Below, piece after piece: positions 15,086-26,079 of a stretch of 64,000 nucleotides of DNA. A program made the position numbers and the translations under genes. Source of the DNA: Streptomyces phaeolivaceus (GTDB lineage: Bacteria; Actinomycetota; Actinomycetes; Streptomycetales; Streptomycetaceae); contig NZ_CP045096.1 in NCBI RefSeq assembly GCF_009184865.1, positions 6,448,001 through 6,512,000 of the forward strand. The letters are read 5' to 3'. A model generated the notes under the pieces. It was not told where the DNA came from. It ran no database searches and worked only from the letters and a program-made list of their open reading frames with translations. Within the stretch, counting starts at the first letter, position 1. Each line of letters begins with the position of its first letter.

Positions 15086-16404
15086 GCACACAGCACGCAA
15101 CTCCGCGCGAGACCACCGAGGGCACCGTCTACACGGTCACCGGCGGCGACTGGGACGAGGTCGCCGAGACCGCCGCCCGGTCCGACGACGAGCGCATCAT
15201 CGTCAACATGGGGCCCCAGCACCCGTCCACCCACGGCGTGCTCCGGCTCATCCTGGAGATCGACGGCGAGACCGTCACCGAGGCCCGCTGCGGCATCGGC
15301 TATCTCCACACCGGCATCGAGAAGAACCTCGAGTACCGCACGTGGACGCAGGGCACCACGTTCGTGACGCGCATGGACTACCTGACGCCGTTCTTCAACG
15401 AGACGGCGTACTGCCTCGGCGTGGAGAAGCTCCTCGGCATCGAGGACCAGATCCCCGACCGCGCCTCGATCATCCGTGTGCTCCTCATGGAGCTGAACCG
15501 GCTCTCCTCGCACCTGGTGTGCATCGCCACCGGCGGCATGGAGCTGGGCGCCACCACGATCATGATCTACGGCTTCCGTGACCGTGAACTCATTCTCGAC
15601 ATCTACGAGCTGATCACCGGCCTGCGCATGAACCACGCGTACATCCGGCCCGGCGGACTCGCCCAGGACCTGCCGCCCGGCGCGGTGGACCAGATCCGCG
15701 AGTTCGTGAAGAAGATGCAGAAGAACCTTCCCGAGTACGACAAGCTCGCCACCGGGAACCCCATCTTCAAGGCCCGTATGCAGGACGTCGGTTACCTCGA
15801 CCTGTCCGGCTGCATGGCCCTCGGCGCCACCGGCCCGATCCTGCGCTCCGCCGGCCTCCCGCACGACCTGCGCAAGGCCCAGCCGTACTGCGGCTATGAG
15901 ACGTACGACTTCGACGTCCCGACCGCCGACACCTGCGACTCCTACGGCCGCTTCCTGATCCGCCTCGAAGAGATGCGCCAGTCCCTGCGGATCGTCGAAC
16001 AGTGCCTGGACCGGCTGGAGCCCGGCCCGGTCATGGTCGCCGACAAGAAGATCGCCTGGCCCGCCCAGCTCGCCCTGGGACCGGACGGACTCGGCAACTC
16101 CCTGGACCACATCAAGAAGATCATGGGCACCTCCATGGAGGCCCTGATCCACCACTTCAAGCTGGTGACCGAGGGCTTCCGCGTCCCGCCGGGACAGGCG
16201 TACACGGCGGTCGAGTCGCCCAAGGGCGAACTCGGGGTGCACGTCGTCTCCGACGGAGGAACCCGCCCCTTCCGGGTCCACTTCCGTGACCCGTCCTTCA
16301 CCAATCTGCAGGCCATGGCGGCGATGTGCGAGGGCGGCCAGGTCGCCGACGTCATCGTCGCCGTCGCGTCCATCGACCCCGTGATGGGAGGCGTCGACCG
16401 GTGA
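15082..16404 (+). CDS. nuoD: NADH-quinone oxidoreductase subunit D
   Basis: A 440-residue subunit (49-kDa homologue) that forms the quinone-binding cavity with NuoB. Motifs include [15 protein letters not shown] with the quinone-contacting His, [24 protein letters not shown] and the closing [17 protein letters not shown]. It is related to the large subunit of [NiFe] hydrogenases but lacks the metal-binding Cys pairs. The first ~35 residues form an acidic extension. The start overlaps the nuoC stop by 4 bp (ATGA), and the stop overlaps nuoE the same way (GTGA). Confidence 0.97.
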   Translation: MSTQHATPRETTEGTVYTVTGGDWDEVAETAARSDDERIIVNMGPQHPSTHGVLRLILEIDGETVTEARCGIGYLHTGIEKNLEYRTWTQGTTFVTRMDYLTPFFNETAYCLGVEKLLGIEDQIPDRASIIRVLLMELNRLSSHLVCIATGGMELGATTIMIYGFRDRELILDIYELITGLRMNHAYIRPGGLAQDLPPGAVDQIREFVKKMQKNLPEYDKLATGNPIFKARMQDVGYLDLSGCMALGATGPILRSAGLPHDLRKAQPYCGYETYDFDVPTADTCDSYGRFLIRLEEMRQSLRIVEQCLDRLEPGPVMVADKKIAWPAQLALGPDGLGNSLDHIKKIMGTSMEALIHHFKLVTEGFRVPPGQAYTAVESPKGELGVHVVSDGGTRPFRVHFRDPSFTNLQAMAAMCEGGQVADVIVAVASIDPVMGGVDR

Positions 16405-17195
16405 CCACCACCCCCGAGGGCGTCAGCCTGGGCATGCCCCAACTGCCCGCGCCCGACTACCCGGACGACGTTCGAGCCCGGCTGGAGCGGGACGCGGCCG
16501 ACGTCATCGCCCGCTACCCGGACCCCCGGTCCGCCCTGCTGCCGTTGCTGCATCTCATGCAGTCGGAGGAGGGCCATGTCACCCGCACCGGTATGCGGTT
16601 CTGCGCCGAGGTGCTCGGCCTGACCACGGCCGAGGTCACCGCGGTCGCCACCTTCTACTCCATGTACCGCCGCAAGCCGTCCGGCGACTACCAGGTGGGC
16701 GTCTGCACCAACACCCTGTGCGCGGTGATGGGCGGCGACGCGATCTTCGAGGCGCTGCAGGACCACCTCGGTGTCGGCAACGGCGAGACCACCGGCGACG
16801 GCAAGGTCACCCTGGAGCACATCGAGTGCAACGCGGCCTGCGACTTCGCGCCTGTCGTGATGGTCAACTGGGAGTTCTTCGACAACCAGACCGTCGACAG
16901 CGCCAAGCGGCTCGTCGACGACCTGCGCGCGGGGGCCGAGGTCGAGCCCACGCGCGGGGCACCGCTGTGCACCTTCAAGGACACCGCGCGGATCCTCGCC
17001 GGCTTCCCCGACGAGCGGCCAGGGGCCGTCGAGGCGAGCGGCGGTGCGGGACCCGCGTCGCTGGTCGGTCTCCGCCTGGCCAGAGGAGAGACCGGACCCG
17101 CGCGCGTGGTCCATCCGCGGGACGGCGGCCCGCACGACGAGCCGCAGGACGCAGCGCCCCAGGACGGGGCCCCGCGTGCCGAGGAGGGGGAGTGA
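16401..17195 (+). CDS. nuoE: NADH-quinone oxidoreductase subunit E
   Basis: A 264-residue thioredoxin-fold subunit binding the [2Fe-2S] cluster N1a. The four cysteines are in VCTNTLCAV and [12 protein letters not shown]. Canonical NuoE is about 160-180 residues; this one has an additional C-terminal tail of about 70 residues that is Pro/Gly/Asp/Arg-rich and looks disordered ([20 protein letters not shown]). GTG start at 16401 overlaps the nuoD stop. The TGA overlaps the nuoF ATG by one base (TGATG). The protein works with NuoF at the NADH-oxidising tip. Confidence 0.96.
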   Translation: MTTTPEGVSLGMPQLPAPDYPDDVRARLERDAADVIARYPDPRSALLPLLHLMQSEEGHVTRTGMRFCAEVLGLTTAEVTAVATFYSMYRRKPSGDYQVGVCTNTLCAVMGGDAIFEALQDHLGVGNGETTGDGKVTLEHIECNAACDFAPVVMVNWEFFDNQTVDSAKRLVDDLRAGAEVEPTRGAPLCTFKDTARILAGFPDERPGAVEASGGAGPASLVGLRLARGETGPARVVHPRDGGPHDEPQDAAPQDGAPRAEEGE

Positions 17196-18550
17196 TGACG
17201 TTGGCACCCGAGATCAAGGGCACCAGCCCGGAGAAACTGCTCGCACCCGTGCTGTCGGCCTTCTGGGACGAGGACAGGCCATGGTCGCTCGACGTCTACC
17301 GAAGGCACGAGGGGTACGAGGGGCTGCGCAAGGCGCTGGCCATGTCACCGGACGACGTCATCGCGTACGTCAAGGAGTCCGGACTGCGGGGCCGCGGCGG
17401 CGCGGGATTCCCGACCGGAATGAAATGGCAGTTCATTCCCCAGGGTGATGGAAAACCACATTATCTAGTTGTCAACGCCGACGAGTCGGAGCCCGGAACG
17501 TGCAAGGACATTCCGCTCCTCTTCGCGAACCCGCATAGCCTCATCGAGGGCATTGTCATCGCCTGTTATGCCATCAGGTCTTCGCATGCCTTCATCTATC
17601 TGCGTGGTGAAGTCGTCCCGGTACTGCGGCGGTTGCACGAGGCCGTACGCGAGGCGTACGAGGCGGGCTTCCTCGGCGAGAACATCCTGGGCAGCGGACT
17701 CGACCTCCAGCTCACCGTGCACGCCGGCGCCGGCGCGTACATCTGTGGTGAGGAGACCGCGTTGCTGGACTCGCTCGAAGGCCGCCGTGGCCAACCGCGG
17801 CTGCGTCCCCCCTTCCCTGCCGTCGAGGGCCTCTACGCGTGCCCGACTGTCGTGAATAACGTCGAATCCATCGCGTCAGTTCCCGCGATCATGCAAAAAG
17901 GCAAGGAATGGTTCAGGTCGATGGGGAGCGAGAAGTCCCCCGGCTTCACGCTCTACTCCCTCAGCGGCCATGTCGCGAGCCCCGGTCAGTACGAGGCGCC
18001 GCTCGGCATCACCCTCCGCCAACTCCTGGAGATGAGCGGCGGAATGCGACCCGGGCATCGCCTCAAGTTCTGGACGCCGGGCGGCTCCTCGACCCCGATG
18101 TTCACCGACGAGCACCTCGACGTCCCTCTTGACTACGAAGGAGTGGGCGCCGCGGGTTCCATGCTCGGCACGAAGGCACTCCAGTGCTTCGACGAGACCA
18201 CCTGCGTCGTCCGGGCCGTCACCCGCTGGACCGAGTTCTACGCCCACGAGTCCTGCGGCAAGTGCACCCCCTGCCGTGAAGGCACCTACTGGCTCGTGCA
18301 GTTGCTGCGCGACATCGAGGCCGGCAAGGGCGTCATGAGCGACCTCGACAAGCTGAACGACATCGCCGACAACATCAACGGCAAGTCCTTCTGCGCCCTC
18401 GGCGACGGCGCCGCCTCGCCGATCTTCTCCTCCCTCAAGTACTTCCGCGCGGAGTACGAGGACCACATCACGGGCCGGGGCTGCCCCTTCGACCCGGCCA
18501 GGTCGACCGCCTGGGCCGACAAGGACAAGCACGCGGAGGTGAACGCATGA
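17195..18550 (+). CDS. nuoF: NADH-quinone oxidoreductase subunit F (FMN/NADH site)
   Basis: A 451-residue subunit that oxidises NADH with FMN and carries [4Fe-4S] cluster N3. Visible motifs are [13 protein letters not shown] (NADH/FMN loop), [28 protein letters not shown], and the cluster motif [12 protein letters not shown] with a distal Cys in [13 protein letters not shown] 17195 overlaps the nuoE stop by one base. Codon use is odd: about 17420-17600 and 17850-17925 contain many A/T-ending codons (GGA AAA CCA CAT TAT CTA GTT) that the rest of the operon avoids, though the protein sequence there is fully conserved. Confidence 0.97.
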   Translation: MTLAPEIKGTSPEKLLAPVLSAFWDEDRPWSLDVYRRHEGYEGLRKALAMSPDDVIAYVKESGLRGRGGAGFPTGMKWQFIPQGDGKPHYLVVNADESEPGTCKDIPLLFANPHSLIEGIVIACYAIRSSHAFIYLRGEVVPVLRRLHEAVREAYEAGFLGENILGSGLDLQLTVHAGAGAYICGEETALLDSLEGRRGQPRLRPPFPAVEGLYACPTVVNNVESIASVPAIMQKGKEWFRSMGSEKSPGFTLYSLSGHVASPGQYEAPLGITLRQLLEMSGGMRPGHRLKFWTPGGSSTPMFTDEHLDVPLDYEGVGAAGSMLGTKALQCFDETTCVVRAVTRWTEFYAHESCGKCTPCREGTYWLVQLLRDIEAGKGVMSDLDKLNDIADNINGKSFCALGDGAASPIFSSLKYFRAEYEDHITGRGCPFDPARSTAWADKDKHAEVNA

Positions 18551-21051
18551 CCGTGACCACCAGCGCTCCCTCCGGGGGCGGGGAGGCGGCGGTCCCGCCG
18601 GAAGATCTCGTCTCGCTGACGATCGACGGCGCCGAGATCAGCGTGCCCAAGGGCACCCTGGTCATCCGGGCCGCCGAACAACTCGGCGTCGAGATCCCCC
18701 GCTTCTGCGACCACCCCCTCCTGGACCCGGTGGGCGCCTGCCGTCAGTGCATCGTCGAGGTCGAGGGCCAGCGCAAGCCCATGGCGTCCTGCACGATCAC
18801 CTGCACGGACGGCATGGTCGTCAAGACCCACCTCACCTCCCCGGTCGCGGAGAAGGCCCAGAAGGGGGTGATGGAACTCCTGCTCATCAACCACCCCCTG
18901 GACTGCCCCGTCTGCGACAAGGGCGGCGAATGCCCCCTGCAGAACCAGGCCGTGTCCCACGGCCACACCGACTCCCGCTTCGAGGGCCGCAAACGCACCT
19001 ACGAGAAGCCGGTGCCGATCTCCACCCAGGTGCTCCTCGACCGCGAGCGGTGCGTGCTGTGCGCCCGCTGCACCCGGTTCTCCAACCAGGTCGCCGGCGA
19101 CCCGATGATCGAACTGGTCGAGCGGGGCGCGCTCCAGCAGGTCGGCACCGGAGAGGGCGACCCCTTCGAGTCGTACTTCTCCGGGAACACCATCCAGATC
19201 TGCCCCGTCGGCGCGCTGACCTCGGCGGCGTACCGATTCCGCTCCCGCCCCTTCGACCTCGTCTCCACGCCGTCCGTGTGCGAGCACTGCTCCGGCGGCT
19301 GCGCGACCCGCACCGACCACCGGCGCGGCAAGGTCATGCGGCGCCTCGCGGCCAACGACACGGACGTCAACGAGGAGTGGATCTGCGACAAGGGGCGGTT
19401 CGCGTTCCGGTACGCGCAGCGCCCGGACCGGCTGACCACCCCCCTCGTCCGCAACGCCGACGGCGTCCTGGAGCCCGCGTCCTGGCCGGAGGCCCTGGAG
19501 GCCGCCGCCCGCGGGCTGCTCGCCGCGCGCGGCCGGGCCGGTGTCCTCACCGGCGGTCGGCTCACCGTCGAGGACGCCTACGCGTACAGCAAGTTCGCGC
19601 GCGTGGCCCTCGACACCAACGACATCGACTTCCGCGCGCGCGTGCACAGCGGCGAGGAGGCCGACTTCCTGGCCGCCCGGGTCGCCGGCCGCGGCCGTGA
19701 CCTCGACGGTACGGGCGTCACGTACGCCTTCCTGGAGAAGGCGCCCGCGGTCCTGCTGGTCGGGTTCGAGGCCGAGGAGGAGGCGCCCGGCGTCTTCCTG
19801 CGGCTGCGCAAGGCCTGGCGCAAGCACAAGCAGCAGGTGTTCTCGCTGGCCACGCACGCCACCCGGGGCCTGGGGAAGGCCGGCGGCACGCTGCTGCCGG
19901 CCGCGCCCGGCACCGAGACCGAGTGGCTGGACGCCCTCGCCAGCGGCTTCGGCCTCGACGACGACGGCACCCGGGCCGGTGAGGCGCTGCGCGCCGAGGG
20001 CGCGGTGATCGTCGTCGGAGAGCGCCTCGCGGCCGTCGCGGGCGGGCTCACCGCAGCCGTCCGGGCCGCGTCCCTGACCGGTGCGAAGCTGGTGTGGATT
20101 CCGCGCCGGGCCGGGGAACGCGCCGCCGTCGAGGCGGGCGCCCTGCCGTCGGCGCTGCCGGGCGGACGTCCGGCCACCGACCCGCGCGCGCGGGAGGAGG
20201 TCGCCGCCGCCTGGGGCGTCGCCGAACTCCCCGCGCGCTACGGCCGGGACACCGGGCAGATCGTCGAGGCCGCCGCCACCGGAGAGCTCGGGGCCCTGGT
20301 GGTGGCGGGTGTGGAACTCGCCGATCTGCCCGACCCGGCACGCGCGCGTGAGGCGCTGTCCGCGGTGGGCTTCCTGGTCTCGCTGGAGCTGCGGCCCAGT
20401 GAGGTCACCGAACGCGCGGACGTCGTCCTTCCGGTCGCCGCCGTCGCCGAGAAGGCGGGCACCTTCGTCAACTGGGAAGGCCGCGTGCGGATGTTCGAGG
20501 CCGCGCTGAAGCCCGACCAGATGACCCGCCAGGTGGCCCCCACCGACGGACGGGTCCTGCAGATGCTGGCCGACGCCATGGACGTCCACCTGGGGCTGCC
20601 CGATCTGCGCACCACGCGCGCGGAGCTGGACCGCCTCGGCGCCTGGGACGGGGCGCGGGCCCACGAGCCCGTGGAGGTCGCGGCCGGGCTGCCGCGCCCG
20701 GCCGCCGGAGAGGCCGTACTGGCCGGGCACCGGCTGCTGCTCGACCAGGGCCGCCTCCAGGACGGCGACGACGCGCTCGCCGGGACCCGGCACGCCGCCC
20801 ACGCGCGCGTGTCCGCCGCCACGGCCGCCGAGGCCGGCGTCAAGAACGGGGACGTCCTCGCGGTCAGCGGCCCCGCCGGGGTCGTCGAACTGCCGCTGCG
20901 GATCACCGAGATGCCCGACCGCGTGGTCTGGCTGCCGCTGAACTCCACCGGCTCGGGCGTCGCCTCCGACACCGGGGCGCTGCCCGGCGCGCTCGTCCGT
21001 ATCGGCCCCGCGACCCTCCCCGCCGAGACCCCCGAGGAGGTGGAGGCATGA
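18547..21051 (+). CDS. nuoG: NADH-quinone oxidoreductase subunit G
   Basis: An 834-residue iron-sulfur subunit. The N-terminal ferredoxin domain binds [2Fe-2S] ([15 protein letters not shown] ... CTITC). Next is the His/Cys motif [17 protein letters not shown] and a 2x[4Fe-4S]-type segment ([12 protein letters not shown] ... ICPVGALT). Then [11 protein letters not shown] with a distal WICDKGRF supplies the fourth Cys of the extra cluster found in some bacterial complexes (N7). The remainder is a molybdopterin-oxidoreductase-like domain that keeps the fold but shows no obvious cofactor ligation. It overlaps nuoF (ATGA) and nuoH (ATGA). Confidence 0.97.
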   Translation: MTVTTSAPSGGGEAAVPPEDLVSLTIDGAEISVPKGTLVIRAAEQLGVEIPRFCDHPLLDPVGACRQCIVEVEGQRKPMASCTITCTDGMVVKTHLTSPVAEKAQKGVMELLLINHPLDCPVCDKGGECPLQNQAVSHGHTDSRFEGRKRTYEKPVPISTQVLLDRERCVLCARCTRFSNQVAGDPMIELVERGALQQVGTGEGDPFESYFSGNTIQICPVGALTSAAYRFRSRPFDLVSTPSVCEHCSGGCATRTDHRRGKVMRRLAANDTDVNEEWICDKGRFAFRYAQRPDRLTTPLVRNADGVLEPASWPEALEAAARGLLAARGRAGVLTGGRLTVEDAYAYSKFARVALDTNDIDFRARVHSGEEADFLAARVAGRGRDLDGTGVTYAFLEKAPAVLLVGFEAEEEAPGVFLRLRKAWRKHKQQVFSLATHATRGLGKAGGTLLPAAPGTETEWLDALASGFGLDDDGTRAGEALRAEGAVIVVGERLAAVAGGLTAAVRAASLTGAKLVWIPRRAGERAAVEAGALPSALPGGRPATDPRAREEVAAAWGVAELPARYGRDTGQIVEAAATGELGALVVAGVELADLPDPARAREALSAVGFLVSLELRPSEVTERADVVLPVAAVAEKAGTFVNWEGRVRMFEAALKPDQMTRQVAPTDGRVLQMLADAMDVHLGLPDLRTTRAELDRLGAWDGARAHEPVEVAAGLPRPAAGEAVLAGHRLLLDQGRLQDGDDALAGTRHAAHARVSAATAAEAGVKNGDVLAVSGPAGVVELPLRITEMPDRVVWLPLNSTGSGVASDTGALPGALVRIGPATLPAETPEEVEA

Positions 21052-22412
21052 GCCCGTACTACCTCGCCGCCGAAGACCTCTCGATGTTCGGCCGCGACCC
21101 CTGGTGGCTGGTCGTCATCAAGGCCGTCTTCTGCTTCGCCTTCCTGATGATCACCGTGCTGTTCTCCATCGTGTGGGAACGCAAGGTCGTCGCCTGGATG
21201 CAGCTGCGTATCGGCCCCAACCGGCACGGCCCCTGGGGCATGCTCCAGTCGCTCGCCGACGGCATCAAGCTGATGCTCAAGGAAGACCTCATCGTCAAAC
21301 GCGCGGACAAGGTCGTCTACGTCCTCGCACCGATCGTCGCGGCCATCCCGGCGTTCATGGCGATCGCGGTGATCCCCTTCGGCCCGGCCGGCAACGAGAT
21401 CTCGATCCTCGGTCAGCGCACCACGATGCAGCTCACCGACCTCCCGATCGCGATGCTCTACATCCTCGCGGTCGCCTCCGTCGGCATCTACGGCATCGTC
21501 CTGGCGGGCTGGAGCTCCGGCTCCACCTACCCGCTGCTCGGCGGCCTGCGCTCCTGCGCGCAGATGATCTCGTACGAGATCGCCATGGGCGCCGCGTTCG
21601 CCTCCGTCTTCCTCTACTCCGGGTCGATGTCGACCTCGGCGATCGTGGAGGCACAGCAGGACCGCTGGTACATCGTGCTGCTGCCGGTGTCGTTCGTGAT
21701 CTACATCGTGACCATGGTCGGCGAGACCAACCGCGCCCCGTTCGACATGCCGGAGTCCGAGGGCGACCTCGTCGGCGGCTTCAACACCGAGTACTCGTCG
21801 ATCAAGTTCGCGATGTTCATGCTCGCCGAGTACGTCAACATGGTGACCGTCTCCGCCGTGTCGGTGACGCTCTTCCTCGGCGGCTGGCGGGCCCCCTGGC
21901 CCATCAGCACCTTCTGGGAGGGCGCCAACCACGGCTGGTGGCCGATGCTCTGGTTCGTGGTGAAGGTGCAGCTGCTGCTGTTCTTCTTCATCTGGCTGCG
22001 CGGCACCCTCCCACGCGTCCGCTACGACCAGCTGATGAAGCTCGGCTGGAAGGTCCTCCTCCCCGTCTCCGTGGTCTGGCTGATGCTCGTCGCGACCGTA
22101 CGGACCCTCAGGAACGAGAACTACGACTTCGCCGAGATCGCCCTGTACGTCACCGGCGCCGTCATCGTCCTGTTCCTGCTGTCCGTGGTCGCGGACATGT
22201 TCCGCGACCGGCGCGAGGCCCAGGACCAGCCCGTGGAACCGGCCGGGTTCGACCCGATGGCCGGTGGATTCCCCGTACCGCCCCTGCCCGGACAGACCCT
22301 CCCACCGGTGCCGCGCAGGCGTCCGCGCCGGGAGCGGGAGCTGATTGTCAGTGGTGGGTCCGATACTGACAGTGACGGATCTTCGAATGGGAGGGAGGCG
22401 TCCGATGGCTGA
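21048..22412 (+). CDS. nuoH: NADH-quinone oxidoreductase subunit H
   Basis: A 454-residue membrane subunit at the quinone entry site, with eight helices. Family motifs are [44 protein letters not shown] and the acidic loop [27 protein letters not shown], which links quinone chemistry to proton pumping. The C-terminal ~75 residues ([13 protein letters not shown] onward) form a hydrophilic Pro/Arg/Ser tail not present in enterobacterial NuoH. It overlaps nuoI by 8 bp. Confidence 0.97.
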   Translation: MSPYYLAAEDLSMFGRDPWWLVVIKAVFCFAFLMITVLFSIVWERKVVAWMQLRIGPNRHGPWGMLQSLADGIKLMLKEDLIVKRADKVVYVLAPIVAAIPAFMAIAVIPFGPAGNEISILGQRTTMQLTDLPIAMLYILAVASVGIYGIVLAGWSSGSTYPLLGGLRSCAQMISYEIAMGAAFASVFLYSGSMSTSAIVEAQQDRWYIVLLPVSFVIYIVTMVGETNRAPFDMPESEGDLVGGFNTEYSSIKFAMFMLAEYVNMVTVSAVSVTLFLGGWRAPWPISTFWEGANHGWWPMLWFVVKVQLLLFFFIWLRGTLPRVRYDQLMKLGWKVLLPVSVVWLMLVATVRTLRNENYDFAEIALYVTGAVIVLFLLSVVADMFRDRREAQDQPVEPAGFDPMAGGFPVPPLPGQTLPPVPRRRPRRERELIVSGGSDTDSDGSSNGREASDG

Positions 22413-23007
22413 GGAACCGAAAGAGAACAAGCAGGGGTTCCAGAACCCCGTCGCCGGCTTCGGCGTGACCTTCAAGGCCATGTTCAAGAAGCGGCTGACC
22501 GAGCAGTATCCGGAGCAGCAGAAGACCACGGCCCCGCGGTTCCACGGTCGGCACCAGCTCAACCGCCATCCGGACGGCCTGGAGAAGTGCGTCGGCTGCG
22601 AGCTGTGTGCCTGGGCGTGTCCCGCCGACGCCATCTATGTGGAGGGCGCCGACAACACGGACGAGGAGCGCTACTCCCCGGGCGAGCGGTACGGCCGCGT
22701 CTACCAGATCAACTACGCCCGCTGCATCCTGTGCGGCCTGTGCATCGAGGCGTGCCCCACGCGCGCGCTCACGATGACCAACGAGTTCGAACTCGCCGAT
22801 TCCAGCCGCGCCAACCTCATCTACACCAAGGAGCAGCTGCTCGCCGGTCTCGACGAGGGCATGGTCGACTCGCCGCACTCGATCTTCCCCGGCACGGACG
22901 AACAGGACTACTACCGGGGCCTGGTCACCGAGGCCGCGCCCGGGACGGTGCGTCAGGTCGCCACCTCCAAGGGTGAGAAGCCGGAAGAAGAGGAGGCACA
23001 GGCATGA
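22405..23007 (+). CDS. nuoI: NADH-quinone oxidoreductase subunit I (2x[4Fe-4S])
   Basis: A 200-residue ferredoxin-like subunit carrying clusters N6a and N6b, which pass electrons from NuoG to NuoB. Two CxxCxxCxxxCP motifs are seen: [12 protein letters not shown] and [13 protein letters not shown] hydrophilic Glu-rich C-terminal extension ([11 protein letters not shown]) follows. ATG 22405 is chosen because GGGAGGGAGG precedes it and [15 protein letters not shown] is a plausible amphipathic N-terminus; the frame is also open upstream inside nuoH. Confidence 0.97.
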   Translation: MAEEPKENKQGFQNPVAGFGVTFKAMFKKRLTEQYPEQQKTTAPRFHGRHQLNRHPDGLEKCVGCELCAWACPADAIYVEGADNTDEERYSPGERYGRVYQINYARCILCGLCIEACPTRALTMTNEFELADSSRANLIYTKEQLLAGLDEGMVDSPHSIFPGTDEQDYYRGLVTEAAPGTVRQVATSKGEKPEEEEAQA

Positions 23008-23867
23008 GCGCGCAGCTCGCCGCCTACACCACCTCCACCGGTGAGGCGTTCCAGTTCTGGGTGCTCGGCACGATCGCGGTGATCGGCGCCCTGTGCACCG
23101 TCTTCATGAAGAAGGCCGTGCACAGCGCGCTCTGCCTCGCCGGCACCATGGTGATCCTGGCGGTGTTCTACCTCGCCAACGGCGCCTACTTCCTGGGCGT
23201 CGTGCAGATCGTCGTCTACACCGGCGCGATCATGATGCTGTTCCTGTTCGTGGTGATGCTCGTCGGCGTCACCGCGGCGGACTCCCTGAAGGAGACCATC
23301 AAGGGCCAGCGCTGGCTGGCCCTCCTGTGCGGCCTCGGCTTCGGCATCCTGCTGATCGCGGGCATCGGCAACGCCTCGCTGACGGAGTTCAACGGCCTCG
23401 GCACGGCGAACGCGGGCGGCAATGTGGAGGGCCTCGCGGCCCTGATCTTCACCGACTACGTGTTCGCCTTCGAACTGACCGGCGCCCTCCTCATCACGGC
23501 CGCCGTCGGCGCGATGGTCCTCACCCACCGCGAGCGCACCGAGCGCGCCAAGACCCAGCGCGAGCTGGCCGAGGAGCGCGTACGCGACGGCAAGCACCTC
23601 CCGCCGCTGCCGGCTCCCGGTGTGTACGCCCGGCACAACGCGGTCGACATCCCGGGCCTGCTGCCCGACGGCACCCCGTCCGATCTGACCGTCAGCAAGA
23701 CCCTGCGGGACCGGGGTCAGGTCCGTGACGTCTCGGCCGAGGCGCTGAGCGACCTCAAGGCCCTGGAACAGCGCGCCGAGGACCGCCTGGAGCGCACCAA
23801 CAGCGGCAACGGCGGCAACGGCGGCAAGAGCGGCAACGGCGGCACGCGCGGGGAGGCAGCGAAGTGA
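23004..23867 (+). CDS. nuoJ: NADH-quinone oxidoreductase subunit J
   Basis: A 287-residue membrane subunit with five helices in the first ~175 residues, including the conserved [19 protein letters not shown] helix with its pi-bulge region. The last ~110 residues are hydrophilic and end in an Asn/Gly repeat ([18 protein letters not shown]), an actinobacterial-type extension of unknown role. It overlaps nuoI and nuoK by 4 bp each. Confidence 0.96.
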   Translation: MSAQLAAYTTSTGEAFQFWVLGTIAVIGALCTVFMKKAVHSALCLAGTMVILAVFYLANGAYFLGVVQIVVYTGAIMMLFLFVVMLVGVTAADSLKETIKGQRWLALLCGLGFGILLIAGIGNASLTEFNGLGTANAGGNVEGLAALIFTDYVFAFELTGALLITAAVGAMVLTHRERTERAKTQRELAEERVRDGKHLPPLPAPGVYARHNAVDIPGLLPDGTPSDLTVSKTLRDRGQVRDVSAEALSDLKALEQRAEDRLERTNSGNGGNGGKSGNGGTRGEAAK

Positions 23868-24163
23868 ATCCCGTCAACTACCTGTATCTCGCTGCCCTGC
23901 TGTTCACGATCGGCGCCACCGGCGTCCTGATCAGGCGGAACGCGATCGTGGTGTTCATGTGCGTCGAGCTGATGCTCAACGCCTGCAACCTCGCCCTGGT
24001 CGCCTTCTCCCGGATGCACGGCAATCTCGACGGCCAGATCATCGCCTTCTTCACGATGGTCGTCGCCGCCGCGGAGGTCGTGGTCGGACTCGCGATCATC
24101 GTGTCGCTGTTCCGGTCCCGCCACTCGGCCTCGGTCGACGACGCCAGCCTGATGAAGCTGTAA
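23864..24163 (+). CDS. nuoK: NADH-quinone oxidoreductase subunit K
   Basis: A 99-residue antiporter-like (MrpC homologue) subunit with three helices. The conserved membrane glutamates are in [18 protein letters not shown] and [13 protein letters not shown] and belong to the proton-translocation path. GTG start overlaps the nuoJ stop. The gap to nuoL is 15 bp and contains a GGGGTCGGAAG ribosome site. Confidence 0.97.
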   Translation: MNPVNYLYLAALLFTIGATGVLIRRNAIVVFMCVELMLNACNLALVAFSRMHGNLDGQIIAFFTMVVAAAEVVVGLAIIVSLFRSRHSASVDDASLMKL

Positions 24164-24178
24164 GGGGTCGGAAGAATC

Positions 24179-26074
24179 GTGGAGAACCTGATTGCGCTGC
24201 TGATCGCGGCGCCCCTGCTCGGAGCGGCCGTCCTGCTGTGCGGCGGCCGGCGCCTGGACGCCGTCGGCCATCTCGTCGGCACCGTGTTCGCCGCCGCCTC
24301 GTTCGTCATCGGTGCCGTCCTCTTCGCCGACATGCTCGGCAAGGACGCCGAACACCGCGAGATGGGCCAGTACCTGTTCAGCTGGATCCCCGTCGAGGGC
24401 TTCCAGGCCGACGTCGCCTTCCAACTCGACCAGTTGTCGATGACGTTCGTCCTGCTGATCACCGGAGTCGGCTCGCTCATCCATGTGTACTCGATCGGGT
24501 ACATGGAGCACGACGAGCGCCGGCGCCGCTTCTTCGGCTATCTGAACCTGTTCCTCGCGGCGATGCTGCTGCTCGTCCTCGCCGACAACTACCTGCTGCT
24601 GTACGTCGGCTGGGAGGGCGTCGGCCTCGCCTCGTACCTGCTGATCGGCTTCTGGCAGCACAAGCCCAGCGCCGCCACCGCCGCGAAGAAGGCCTTCCTG
24701 GTCAACCGCGTCGGTGACGTGGGCCTGTCCATCGCCATCATGCTGATGTTCACCACCTTCGGGACCTTCGCCTTCGGGCCGGTCCTCGGGGCGGTCGGCG
24801 AGACGAGCGAGGGCACGCTCACCGCGATCGCGCTGATGCTGCTGCTGGCCGCCTGCGGCAAGTCCGCCCAGGTGCCGCTGCAGTCCTGGCTCGGGGACGC
24901 GATGGAGGGCCCGACCCCGGTCTCGGCCCTCATCCACGCCGCGACCATGGTGACCGCGGGCGTCTACCTGATCGTCCGCTCGGCGAACATCTTCAACGCC
25001 GCCCCGGACGCGCAGCTCGTCACCACCGTCGTGGGCGCGGTCACGCTCCTCTTCGGTGCGATCGTCGGTTGCGCGAAGGACGACATCAAGAAGGCGCTGG
25101 CCGGCTCGACGATGTCGCAGATCGGCTACATGGTGCTCGCCGCGGGCCTCGGCCCCATCGGCTACGTCTTCGCGATCATGCACCTGGTGACGCACGGCTT
25201 CTTCAAGGCCGGGCTGTTCCTCGGCGCCGGCTCGGTCATGCACGGCATGAACGACGAGGTCGACATGCGCAAGTACGGCGGCCTCAGGAAGTACATGCCG
25301 GTCACCTTCGTGACGTTCGGCCTCGGCTATCTCGCCATCATCGGCTTCCCCGGTCTGTCCGGCTTCTTCTCCAAGGACATGATCATCGAGGCGGCCTTCG
25401 CCAAGGGAGGCACCCAGGGCTGGATCCTCGGCGGCGTGGCCCTGCTGGGCGCGGCCATCACCGCGTTCTACATGACGCGCGTGATGCTGATGACCTTCTT
25501 CGGCGAGAAGCGCTGGCAGCCCGACGAGCACGGCCACGAGCCGCACCCGCACGAGTCGCCCAAGGTCATGACGATCCCCATGATCGTCCTGGCGGTCGGA
25601 TCGGTCTTCGGCGGTGCCTACTTCAGCATCGGCGACCGGTTCGTCCACTGGCTGGAGCCCGTCACCGGCCACACGCACGGCCACCCGCCGATCAGCGCCC
25701 TGACGGTGACGATCTCCACGGTCGCCGTGATGGTCATCGGCGTCGGCCTCGCCTGGCTCCAGTACGGGCGCAAGCCCGTCCCCGTCGTCGCCCCGCGCGG
25801 ATCGCTCCTCACCCGGGCCGCCCGGCGCGACCTCCTCCAGGACGACTTCAACCACGTCGTCCTCGTCCGCGGCGGAGAGCACCTCACGCGCTCACTCGTC
25901 TACGTCGACCACACCCTGGTCGACGGCGTCGTCAACGGCACGGCGGCCTCGATGGGCGGCCTCTCCGGGCGGCTGCGCCGGATCCAGAACGGCTATGCCC
26001 GCTCGTACGCGGTCTCGATGTTCGGCGGCGCTGCGATCCTCATCGCCGCGACCCTGCTGATGAGGGCGGTCTGA
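24179..26074 (+). CDS. nuoL: NADH-quinone oxidoreductase subunit L
   Basis: A 631-residue distal antiporter-like subunit with about 16 helices and a long C-terminal lateral helix. Motifs include [20 protein letters not shown] (key membrane Glu), [24 protein letters not shown] TM7 region with Lys, [13 protein letters not shown] and [20 protein letters not shown] His-rich loop ([14 protein letters not shown], about residues 450-465) faces the aqueous side. GTG start at 24179. nuoM begins 5 bp after the stop. Confidence 0.97.
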   Translation: MENLIALLIAAPLLGAAVLLCGGRRLDAVGHLVGTVFAAASFVIGAVLFADMLGKDAEHREMGQYLFSWIPVEGFQADVAFQLDQLSMTFVLLITGVGSLIHVYSIGYMEHDERRRRFFGYLNLFLAAMLLLVLADNYLLLYVGWEGVGLASYLLIGFWQHKPSAATAAKKAFLVNRVGDVGLSIAIMLMFTTFGTFAFGPVLGAVGETSEGTLTAIALMLLLAACGKSAQVPLQSWLGDAMEGPTPVSALIHAATMVTAGVYLIVRSANIFNAAPDAQLVTTVVGAVTLLFGAIVGCAKDDIKKALAGSTMSQIGYMVLAAGLGPIGYVFAIMHLVTHGFFKAGLFLGAGSVMHGMNDEVDMRKYGGLRKYMPVTFVTFGLGYLAIIGFPGLSGFFSKDMIIEAAFAKGGTQGWILGGVALLGAAITAFYMTRVMLMTFFGEKRWQPDEHGHEPHPHESPKVMTIPMIVLAVGSVFGGAYFSIGDRFVHWLEPVTGHTHGHPPISALTVTISTVAVMVIGVGLAWLQYGRKPVPVVAPRGSLLTRAARRDLLQDDFNHVVLVRGGEHLTRSLVYVDHTLVDGVVNGTAASMGGLSGRLRRIQNGYARSYAVSMFGGAAILIAATLLMRAV

Positions 26075-26079
26075 TACCG

